This document shows positions 1-8,058 of a DNA stretch of 8,058 nucleotides, one piece after another. The position numbers were made by a program, and so were the translations under genes. This DNA comes from Actinomycetota bacterium (GTDB lineage Bacteria > Actinomycetota > Thermoleophilia > UBA2241). Position 1 is the stretch's first letter; each line of letters begins with the position of its first letter. The notes under the pieces were generated by a model, which ran no database searches, was not told the DNA's origin, and worked only from the letters and a program-made list of their open reading frames with translations. Location: contig JAAYBE010000029.1 of the NCBI GenBank assembly GCA_012719015.1, forward strand, positions 1 to 8,058. Reading direction: 5' to 3'.

Positions 1-3
1 CGA

Positions 4-33
4 TTGTTGAGCCTCGGTCGGTCGCGTTAGAAT
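4..33 (+). promoter_or_regulatory. Putative sigma-70-type promoter of glyQS
   Basis: TAGAAT at 28-33 matches the TATAAT -10 consensus at five of six bases. It stands out as an AT-rich island in GC-rich DNA. Two weak -35 candidates lie upstream: TTGTTG at 4-9 (18-base spacer) and TTGAGC at 7-12 (15-base spacer, short). Transcription would start near position 40 and leave a leader of under 20 bases before the glyQ start. The assignment is by consensus only; the window begins just upstream, so other promoters further left cannot be excluded. Confidence 0.35.
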
Positions 34-56
34 CGCCGTTCTGACCGAAAGGACGT

Positions 57-1025
57 GTGACCACCCGTACGCAGATCAACGAGCGCGTCGACCAGGCGCC
101 CACCTTCCAGCAGATCATCGGCCGTCTGCAGTCCTTCTGGGAGGAGCAGGGCTGCGTCATCGTGCAGCCGTACCACACCGAGGTGGGGGCCGGCACCTTC
201 AACCCGGCGACCTTCCTGCGCTGTCTGGACGCGCGTCCCTGGCGCGCCGCCTACGTCGAGCCCTCCATGCGCCCGACCGACGGTCGATACGGCGAGAACC
301 CGTACCGGCTGGGTCACTACTACCAGTACCAGGTCGTGATCAAGCCGTCCCCGCCCGACATCCAGGACGTCTATCTGCGCTCGCTCGAGGCCCTCGGCAT
401 CGTCCTCGCCGAGCACGACGTACGTTTCGTCGAGGACAACTGGGAGGGCCCGACCCTGGGCGCCTGGGGCCAGGGCTGGGAGGTCTGGATCGACGGCATG
501 GAGGCCACGCAGTTCACCTACTTCCAGCAGCTCGGCGGCTTCGACCTCGACCCCATCACGGTCGAGCTCACCTACGGGCTCGAGCGCCTCGCCATGTACC
601 TGCAGGGCGTGGACAGCGTCTACGACCTCGTCTGGTCGAGCTGGGAGGAGGAAGGTGAGGAGCACGTCGTGACCTACGGCGACGTGTACAGGGAGAACGA
701 GCGTGAGTTCAGTCGCTACAGCTTCGAGGTGGCCGACACGGAGATGCTCTTCCGCCACTTCCGCGAGCACGAGGCCGAGGCCCTGCGCGCCGTAGCGGCG
801 CGTCTGCCGATCCCGGCCTACGACCACGTGCTCAAGTGCAGCCACGCGTTCAATCTCCTCGACGCGCGCGGCGTGATCAGCGTCACCGACCGCACGGCGC
901 ACATCGCCCGCGTGCGCGACCTCGCGCGCAAGGTCGCGGGCCTGTACCTGGAGGTCGTCGGCGACGGCCGCGGCACGGACGACGGAGCGCAGGGCGCATC
1001 CGGCGCCTCCGGCGAGGACCGGTGA
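57..1025 (+). CDS. glyQ: Glycine--tRNA ligase alpha subunit
   Basis: Catalytic subunit of the bacterial-type alpha2beta2 glycyl-tRNA synthetase, a cytoplasmic class II enzyme that activates glycine with ATP and, with GlyS, charges tRNA-Gly. The 322-residue product carries the family's hallmark blocks: MRPTDGRYGENP at 71-82 followed by HYYQ and VVIKPSP, FVEDNWE at 124-130 with the Trp-rich TLGAWGQGWEVW at 133-144, TQFTYFQQ at 151-158, and the class II motif 3 segment YGLERLAMY at 173-181. It is slightly longer than the usual ~300 residues, through about 15 extra N-terminal residues and a Gly/Ala/Asp-rich tail after about residue 300 that looks unstructured. The GTG start follows AAAGGA (48-53) at only 3 bases, a tight spacing, but no other start codon lies between it and the conserved region. 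glyS begins 2 bases after the stop, so the pair is surely one operon. Confidence 0.97.
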   Translation: MTTRTQINERVDQAPTFQQIIGRLQSFWEEQGCVIVQPYHTEVGAGTFNPATFLRCLDARPWRAAYVEPSMRPTDGRYGENPYRLGHYYQYQVVIKPSPPDIQDVYLRSLEALGIVLAEHDVRFVEDNWEGPTLGAWGQGWEVWIDGMEATQFTYFQQLGGFDLDPITVELTYGLERLAMYLQGVDSVYDLVWSSWEEEGEEHVVTYGDVYRENEREFSRYSFEVADTEMLFRHFREHEAEALRAVAARLPIPAYDHVLKCSHAFNLLDARGVISVTDRTAHIARVRDLARKVAGLYLEVVGDGRGTDDGAQGASGASGEDR

Positions 1026-1027
1026 CG

Positions 1028-3190
1028 ATGACGACCCTGCTGGTCGAGATCGGCGTCGAGGAGCTGCCGTACAAGGTGTGCGAGTCGGTCGTGCGGCAGC
1101 TCGGGGGCGGGCCGGAGGCGCCCGGACTGGTCCTCTCACTGCTGCAGGGAGAGCGGCTGGCGGAGGAGGGCGCGGCGGTCAGGGTCCTGGTCTCGCCGCG
1201 CCGCATCGCGGTCCTGGTGGACGGGGTGCCGGCCGAGCAGCTCCCGCAGGTGCAGGAGTTCCGCGGCCCCAGGGCGGCGGTGGCCTTCGACGAGGATGGA
1301 GGGCTCACCAAGGCCGGCGCCGGGTTCGCGCGCTCCAGGGGCGCCGCCGCCGCCGAGGTGCGTCGCGAGGTCATCGACGGCACCGAGTTCGCGGTGGTGA
1401 GCGTGGAGGCGGAGCGCAGGGCGGCGCGTGACGTCGTCCCCGCCCTCGTCGCCCGCCTCATCACCGGCCTGCAGATCCCGCGCGGCATGCGCTGGGGGGC
1501 CCGGCCGGTGGGCGCGAGCGACTATCTGCGCTTCTCGCGCCCCATCCGCTGGCTCGTCGCCAAGCTGGGCCCCGAGACGCTCACCGGGGAGTTCTACGGC
1601 CTCCCGCTGGGCGACGTCTCGTTCGGGCACCGCGTGCTCGGCGCCGCGGTGACGATCACCGCGGCGTCCGATTACGAGCGGCTGCTCGGGGAGCAGGGGG
1701 TGATCGTCTCGCAGGAAGAGCGCCGGCGGCTCATCCGGGAGGGTCTCACCGCGGCCGCCGGCGAGCTCGACGGCGCTTGGTCTGACCCGGGCGGCGTGCT
1801 GGCCGAGGCCGTCTACCTCGCCGAGTGGCCCAGCGTGGCCCGCGGCTCGTTCGACGAGCGCCACCTGCGCCTGCCGGACGAGGTACTGGTCACCGCCATG
1901 CAGAGCCATCAGCGCTACTTCCCGGTGCGCGACGCCGACGGCGCGCTCCTGCCGGTGTTCCTCTACGTCGCCAACGGCGACCCGGCGGCCGCGCCGCTGG
2001 TCACCCGCGGCAACGAGCGCGTGCTCGACGGCCGGCTGGACGACGCCGCGTTCGCCTACGACCGCGACCTCGCCGAGGGGTTGCCGGCCATGGCCGGCCG
2101 TCTCGGTGCGGTCGTGTTCCACGAGAAGCTCGGTTCGTTGGCCGACAAGGCGAGCCGGCTCGGCGGCCTCGTGGCCGCACTCGCCGGTGGTGAGCCCGAC
2201 GACCCCGGCGGCAACGGCTCGGGCGCCCCGCTCGCCGAGACGCTGCGTAGCGCGGCCCGGCTGGCCAAGGCCGACCTGGTCAGCCAGACCGTCATCGAGT
2301 TCCCGGTGCTCCAGGGCGTCATGGGCGGGCTGTTCGCGCAGGCCGCCGGCCTCGGAGAGGCGGTCTCGCGTGCGGTGGGTGAGCACTACCGGCCGCTCTC
2401 CGGCACGGCGGCGCTGCCGAGCACCCTGCCGGGCGCCCTGCTGGCGGTGGCCGACAAGCTCGACAACATCGCCGGCGCCTGGGTCGCCGGCGAGAAGCCC
2501 TCCGGATCGCGCGACCCGTACGGCTTGCGGCGCGCCGCCATGGGCGTCGTGCGTATCGCCCTCGAGTACGATCTGCGCTTCCCCTTCGCGGGCCTGTTGA
2601 CCGCCGCCGTGGAGCAGTTCGAGCTGCAGCGCGTCGACGGGCTGGACGCCGCCCGCCGCACGGCGATCGTCGCCGAGACGGCCGCCTTCCTCCGCGAGCG
2701 TCTGCAGGCGCTGCTGCTGGACGAGGGGCTTCCGTTCCCCAGCGTCGAGGCCGCGATGGCGGCGCCTGTCCCCGACCTGCCGGCGCTCGCCGCCCGGGCG
2801 CGCGCGTTCACGGCCCTGGCGGGGCAGGCGGCGTTCGAGGACGCCGTCATCGCCTACAACCGGTGCGCGGCGCTGGCGGCCAAGGACCCGGCGGCCGGGG
2901 ACCGCGTCGTCGACCCGGCCCTCTTCACCGACCAGGCCGAGCGTGAACTCGCGGACGCTCTCGAGGCTGCGCGCGGGCCTCTGCTCGCGTCCCTGGATCA
3001 CCTCGATCTCGAGGCGGCGGTCACGGCTGCGGCCGGCCTGCGGTCGTTCGTCGACCGCTACTTCGACGCCGTGCTCGTCATGGACCCCGACGACGCCGTG
3101 CGCGCCAACCGTCTGGCGCAGCTCGCCGCCGTCACCGGCCTGATCGGCCGCATCGGGGAGTTCAGCCGCCTGCCGCTCGGGCAGTCCTGA
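1028..3190 (+). CDS. glyS: Glycine--tRNA ligase beta subunit
   Basis: Beta subunit of the tetrameric glycyl-tRNA synthetase; in this family it recognises and binds tRNA-Gly while GlyQ performs catalysis. The 720-residue product (family about 690) opens with the signature LLVEIGVEELP at 3-13. It continues with SPRRIAVLVDG, then MRWG and FSRPIRWLVAKLG, and GHRVLG. The central HD-like region contains FHEKLGSLADK (364-374) and EFPVLQGVMGG (424-434), then ADKLDNIAG and DPYGLRRAAMG. The C-terminal DALR-type anticodon-binding domain ends with AVRANRLAQL around 690-699. I chose the ATG at 1028 because GAGGA at 1014-1018 sits 9 bases upstream. An in-frame GTG at 1022 overlapping the glyQ stop is the alternative and would add only two residues. 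The frame is open further upstream to 836, but that part overlaps glyQ and is not real coding. Translation is probably coupled to glyQ. Confidence 0.97.
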   Translation: MTTLLVEIGVEELPYKVCESVVRQLGGGPEAPGLVLSLLQGERLAEEGAAVRVLVSPRRIAVLVDGVPAEQLPQVQEFRGPRAAVAFDEDGGLTKAGAGFARSRGAAAAEVRREVIDGTEFAVVSVEAERRAARDVVPALVARLITGLQIPRGMRWGARPVGASDYLRFSRPIRWLVAKLGPETLTGEFYGLPLGDVSFGHRVLGAAVTITAASDYERLLGEQGVIVSQEERRRLIREGLTAAAGELDGAWSDPGGVLAEAVYLAEWPSVARGSFDERHLRLPDEVLVTAMQSHQRYFPVRDADGALLPVFLYVANGDPAAAPLVTRGNERVLDGRLDDAAFAYDRDLAEGLPAMAGRLGAVVFHEKLGSLADKASRLGGLVAALAGGEPDDPGGNGSGAPLAETLRSAARLAKADLVSQTVIEFPVLQGVMGGLFAQAAGLGEAVSRAVGEHYRPLSGTAALPSTLPGALLAVADKLDNIAGAWVAGEKPSGSRDPYGLRRAAMGVVRIALEYDLRFPFAGLLTAAVEQFELQRVDGLDAARRTAIVAETAAFLRERLQALLLDEGLPFPSVEAAMAAPVPDLPALAARARAFTALAGQAAFEDAVIAYNRCAALAAKDPAAGDRVVDPALFTDQAERELADALEAARGPLLASLDHLDLEAAVTAAAGLRSFVDRYFDAVLVMDPDDAVRANRLAQLAAVTGLIGRIGEFSRLPLGQS

Positions 3191-3247
3191 GCGCGGGAGA
3201 CCAGACCACACCTCACGCGACCGCGGCGAGAAAGCGGGCAAGACGCC

Positions 3248-3253
3248 AGGAGG
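3248..3253 (+). promoter_or_regulatory. Strong ribosome binding site of ppdK
   Basis: A perfect AGGAGG lies 8 bases before the ppdK ATG and fixes that start. The remainder of the 71-base glyS-ppdK gap shows no convincing -10 box and no strong terminator hairpin, so read-through from glyQS is possible, though a divergent promoter cannot be excluded. Confidence 0.8.
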
Positions 3254-3261
3254 CGACCAGC

Positions 3262-5985
<2,724 letters not shown>

Positions 5986-6002
5986 GCGGGCGCTGACGCC
6001 GG

Positions 6003-6043
6003 GCGCCGGGCCGGACCGCCGCAGGGCGGGGCCGGCCCGGCGC
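6003..6043 (+). terminator. Strong GC hairpin after ppdK, putative terminator
   Basis: A perfect 12-base inverted repeat (6003-6014 with 6032-6043) encloses a second 5-base stem, CCGCC at 6016-6020 with GGCGG at 6025-6029. The stems are separated by a small internal loop (A6015 opposite G6030-G6031) and capped by the tetraloop GCAG. It begins 17 bases after the ppdK stop. No U-tract follows; U-less hairpins have been proposed as terminators in high-GC actinobacteria, so the terminator call is inference from position and stability. It could instead be a 3' RNA-stabilising structure or part of the leader of the next gene. Confidence 0.55.
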
Positions 6044-6059
6044 GTCCCGCGCGCCGGGC
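6035..6059 (+). other. Alternative hairpin overlapping the terminator's 3' arm
   Basis: GCCCGGCGC at 6035-6043 is exactly complementary to GCGCCGGGC at 6051-6059, giving a 9-base stem with a 7-base loop (6044-6050). The 6051-6059 sequence is a direct copy of 6003-6011 in the upstream arm, so the two copies would compete for one partner. This hairpin ends 7 bases before the GNAT gene's Shine-Dalgarno sequence. Function is unknown; in such GC-rich sequence chance pairing is a real possibility. Confidence 0.35.
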
Positions 6060-6066
6060 GAGGGGC

Positions 6067-6072
6067 AGGAGG
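6067..6072 (+). promoter_or_regulatory. Ribosome binding site deciding the GTG start of the GNAT gene
   Basis: A perfect AGGAGG ends 4 bases before the GTG at 6077. The spacing is slightly short, but the match is strong and no better start is nearby, so it supports the chosen start. Confidence 0.7.
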
Positions 6073-6076
6073 ACCC

Positions 6077-6634
6077 GTGGCGAGGCTTGGACGGGAGATC
6101 GCGGTGACGCTGGACGACGGGCGGCGGCTCGTCGTGCGCGACGCGCGCCGGCGCGACGCCCGCGGCGTCGCGGAGATGCTCGATGCGGTGGCGTCCGAGC
6201 CGCAGGTGACGCTGGTGCTCCGGCCCGGCGAGGCGGGACCGGCGAGCTGGCGGCGGCGCATCACCGAGACGCTGCGCTCCCCGCGCGGCCTCTTCCTGGT
6301 CGCCGACCGCGGCGGTGGGGTCGTAGTGGGCGACCTCGGGTTGTCGCCCGACCCCAATCTGGCCTCGGCGCACGTGGTCTGGGTCGGGATGTCGGTGGCC
6401 GCCGGCTTCCGCGGCGTCGGCGTCGGCGGCGCCCTGCTCGAGACGGCCGCCGCGTGGGCCGGTGCGGCGGGCTTCCGCAAGATGGTCCTCGGCGTGCTCG
6501 CCGAGAACGTCCGGGCGCAGGCCTTCTACGCGCGCCACGGCTTCGAGCGCGAGGGGCTGCGACGCGAGCAGTACGACCGCGGCGGCCGCTATCATGACGA
6601 GGTGCTCATGGCCCGCCCCCTCAGACGCCGGTGA
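6077..6634 (+). CDS. GNAT-family N-acetyltransferase
   Basis: A 185-residue protein with the full length and pattern of a single-domain GNAT enzyme, which transfers acetyl from acetyl-CoA to an amine. After a short N-terminal strand comes VVRDARRRDA (19-28), a typical opening beta1-alpha1 segment. HVVWVGMSVAAGFRG leads into the acetyl-CoA pyrophosphate-binding signature R-G-V-G-V-G at 112-117. Motif B follows as ENVRAQAFYARHGF (143-156), where Tyr151 is at the usual general-acid position, and the end RYHDEVLMARPL is a common GNAT terminus. The substrate cannot be told: a small molecule, an antibiotic-like amine or a protein N-terminus are all possible, and I see no diagnostic match to RimI or RimJ. 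It lies 91 bases after ppdK behind a hairpin, and its stop overlaps the next start by 4 bases (GTGA), implying translational coupling with the membrane protein gene. Confidence 0.9.
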   Translation: MARLGREIAVTLDDGRRLVVRDARRRDARGVAEMLDAVASEPQVTLVLRPGEAGPASWRRRITETLRSPRGLFLVADRGGGVVVGDLGLSPDPNLASAHVVWVGMSVAAGFRGVGVGGALLETAAAWAGAAGFRKMVLGVLAENVRAQAFYARHGFEREGLRREQYDRGGRYHDEVLMARPLRRR

Positions 6635-7089
6635 GGCTCGCGATGCGGAGCCGCACCCCCCTCGTCGCGCTGGTCACGGCCGGCTTCATCGCTCTTGCCG
6701 GTCTGCCCGTCGGCGTCGCGGTCGGCGTGGGCTGGCTGCGGCTGCCGCACGTCCAGCCCCCCGGAGCCCCGCAGACCGACGCGGTCAGCGGTGTCGTCGC
6801 CTGGACCCTCCTCGCCCTCTTCTACCTCGTCTGGATGTCCGGGCTGGGGATGCTGCTCGTGTGGCTGTTCGACCGCATCGGCCACCACTGGCAGTACCAC
6901 GAGCGCTCGGCGCGCCCGACGAAGAGGGCCCGGCGCCGGGCACGTGCCACGCTGCGGCACGTGAGCGCCGAGGAGCAGGCCGCGCGCGAGGCTCAGCGCC
7001 GCCGCGAGGAGCGCGAGGCCCGGCGGCGCCGCGACCGCGAGCGCGACGAGGCGTGGCGCCGCGGACCGGACGGCAGAGGCGGCGGCTGA
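6631..7089 (+). CDS. Small two-helix membrane protein with Arg-rich tail, unknown function
   Basis: I do not recognise this 152-residue protein. Two hydrophobic segments are clear: about residues 11-36 (Ala/Val/Gly-rich) and about 53-80 (SGVVAWTLL...VWLFDR). A short Pro-rich loop lies between them. Basic residues at the N-terminus (MRLAMRSR) and after helix 2 predict both ends in the cytoplasm by the positive-inside rule. The tail 81-152 is extremely charged, an Arg/Glu/Ala-rich stretch from about 97 to 144 that should be helical or coiled and could bind nucleic acid, acidic lipids or a partner. Codon third positions are almost all G/C, supporting real coding. The GTG start overlaps the GNAT stop by 4 bases; ATG at 6643 is an alternative with a better Shine-Dalgarno (GGTGAGG at 6630-6636, 6-base spacing). 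dnaG starts 1 base after its stop, so it probably shares the dnaG transcript. No function is proposed. Confidence 0.8.
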   Translation: MRLAMRSRTPLVALVTAGFIALAGLPVGVAVGVGWLRLPHVQPPGAPQTDAVSGVVAWTLLALFYLVWMSGLGMLLVWLFDRIGHHWQYHERSARPTKRARRRARATLRHVSAEEQAAREAQRRREEREARRRRDRERDEAWRRGPDGRGGG

Positions 7090-7090
7090 C

Positions 7091-8058
7091 GTGGCCCGCA
7101 TCGCGCAGAGCAGCGTCGACCAGGTGATCGCGACCGCCGACATGATCGAGGTGGTGAGCCAGTACACGGACCTGCGCAAGGCCGGCGCCAACTACAGCGG
7201 GCGCTGCCCGTTCCACGACGAGCGCACCCCGTCGTTCTCGGTCAACCCCATGGAGAAGCTCTACTACTGCTTCGGCTGCGGCGCCGGCGGCAATCTCATC
7301 GGGTTCGTGATGGCCAAGGAGGGCATGGACTTCCCCGAGGCGGTCGAGTACCTGGCCGACCGGTACGGCATCGCGCTCGAGTACGAGGAGTCGAGCGCCC
7401 GTGGCGACGCCGAGCGTCGTCGCCGGGAGCGTCTGCGCCGGCTGCTCGAAGACGCGACCAGGTACTACGAGCGCGTGCTGTGGGAGTCCCCGGCGGCGGC
7501 CGCGGCGCGCGACTATCTCGCCGGCCGCGGCCTCTCCGAGGAGGTCTGCCGCGCCTTCCGCGTGGGTTACAGCCTCCCCGGGTGGGAGCGCCTGCGCGAC
7601 GGCGCGCTCGCCAAAGGGTTCACCGAGCAGGACCTGCTCGACGCCGGGCTGGTCCTCCCGGGCAAGCAGGGCCGGCCCTACGACCGCTTCCGCGGCCGCA
7701 TCATGTTCCCCCTGGGCGACGAGCGCGGGCGCACCCTGGGCTTCGGCGCCCGCGCCATGGGCGACGAGCAGCCCAAGTACCTCAACTCGCCGGAGACGTC
7801 CCTCTACCACAAGAGCGAGGCCCTGTTCGGCCTCCATGACGCCAAGGCGGCCGTGCACCGGGAGGACCGCGTGTTCGTGGTCGAGGGCTACACCGACGTC
7901 CTGGCCCTCGCACAGGCCGGCGTCGCCGCCGTCGTCGCCAGCATGGGGACCGCCCTCACCGAGCAGCAGCTGGAGCGGCTCCGCCGGCTCACGTCCACCA
8001 TCTATCTCTGCTACGACGCCGACGCCGCCGGCCTCGGCGCGATGCAGCGCGCCCTCAC
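7091..8058 (+). CDS. dnaG: DNA primase DnaG, N-terminal part (cut by window end)
   Basis: Synthesises RNA primers at the replication fork together with the DnaB helicase. The first 322 residues are visible with no stop before the edge, about half of the usual ~600. The CHC2 zinc finger has Cys39, His42 (RCPFHDERTPSF), Cys60 and Cys63 (YYCFGCGAGGN). The catalytic core shows FRGRIMFPLGD, GFGARAMG and KYLNSPET, where primases place basic residues that contact nucleotides. The Toprim fold has VVEGYTDVL with Glu265 and YDADAAG with Asp309 and Asp311, falling at the same numbers as the metal-binding acidic residues of E. coli DnaG, which supports the GTG start at 7091. AGAGG (7075-7079) lies 11 bases upstream. 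The missing part should hold the rest of Toprim and the DnaB-interacting domain. In related genomes the sigma factor gene rpoD often follows, but that is outside this window. Confidence 0.97.
   Translation, partial: MARIAQSSVDQVIATADMIEVVSQYTDLRKAGANYSGRCPFHDERTPSFSVNPMEKLYYCFGCGAGGNLIGFVMAKEGMDFPEAVEYLADRYGIALEYEESSARGDAERRRRERLRRLLEDATRYYERVLWESPAAAAARDYLAGRGLSEEVCRAFRVGYSLPGWERLRDGALAKGFTEQDLLDAGLVLPGKQGRPYDRFRGRIMFPLGDERGRTLGFGARAMGDEQPKYLNSPETSLYHKSEALFGLHDAKAAVHREDRVFVVEGYTDVLALAQAGVAAVVASMGTALTEQQLERLRRLTSTIYLCYDADAAGLGAMQRAL

Noticed and set aside
14..48. Short inverted repeat TCGGTC / GACCGA flanking the -10-like element
   Set aside because: A six-base match at this spacing is easily due to chance and there is no second supporting site.
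1..56. T-box riboswitch ahead of glyQS, as known in Firmicutes
   Set aside because: Only 56 bases are visible before the start, and a -10-like element at 28-33 leaves under 20 bases of leader, too short for a T-box; no T-box core sequence is seen.
836..1027. Upstream extension of the glyS frame into glyQ
   Set aside because: The extra residues are an Arg/Pro-rich out-of-frame reading of glyQ; the family signature LVEIGVEELP begins right after the ATG at 1028, which has a well-placed Shine-Dalgarno.
27..1139. A 370-codon open frame on the - strand opposite glyQ
   Set aside because: No recognisable domain, and its composition is typical of the antisense shadow of a high-GC gene.
1136..3241. 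A 701-codon open frame on the - strand opposite glyS
   Set aside because: Same GC-driven artefact; no motif in its translation, and it lies wholly over a gene with clear family signatures.
6077..7089. GNAT-type toxin-antitoxin module
   Set aside because: Known GNAT toxins pair with a small ribbon-helix-helix antitoxin, usually encoded upstream; the partner here is a downstream two-helix membrane protein, so the pattern does not fit.
6462..7127. A 221-codon + strand frame overlapping the end of the GNAT gene and the membrane protein gene
   Set aside because: It is Arg/Pro/Ala-rich with no motif and overlaps two better-supported genes in the correct codon-bias frame.

Overview
This is a very GC-rich stretch of bacterial chromosome with G or C at nearly every third codon position. 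All convincing genes lie on the + strand, tightly packed: glyQ, glyS, ppdK, a GNAT acetyltransferase, a small two-helix membrane protein, and the 5' part of dnaG, which runs off the right edge. The glyQ-glyS ... dnaG neighbourhood is a known core arrangement in Firmicutes and some deep Actinomycetota. The high GC together with the two-subunit (alpha2beta2) glycyl-tRNA synthetase and a PPDK points to a deep-branching actinobacterium, such as Thermoleophilia/Gaiellales-like lineages, rather than a typical Streptomyces/Mycobacterium-type one. That placement is inference only.

Left part (1-3190): a short leader with a plausible -10 element leads into glyQ, and glyS follows after 2 bases. The two subunits together charge tRNA-Gly. 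Middle (3191-5985): a 71-base gap carries a strong Shine-Dalgarno sequence but no evident promoter or terminator, followed by a complete pyruvate phosphate dikinase with every catalytic residue I checked in place. The gap after it (5986-6076) holds a very strong GC hairpin without a U-tract, probably the ppdK terminator. A second hairpin overlaps its 3' arm and is mutually exclusive with it.

Right part (6077-8058): the GNAT gene, the membrane protein gene and dnaG form a compact unit, with a 4-base stop/start overlap and then a 1-base gap, so they are probably co-transcribed and translationally coupled. DnaG has its CHC2 zinc finger and the Toprim acidic residues at the same numbers as the E. 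coli enzyme, and is cut by the window end before its C-terminal domain.

Overall this is mostly ordinary housekeeping sequence. I see no mobile element, CRISPR array, RNA gene, phage gene or defence system. The items most worth a second look are the alternative hairpins at 6003-6059 and the unrecognised Arg-rich-tailed membrane protein coupled to dnaG.
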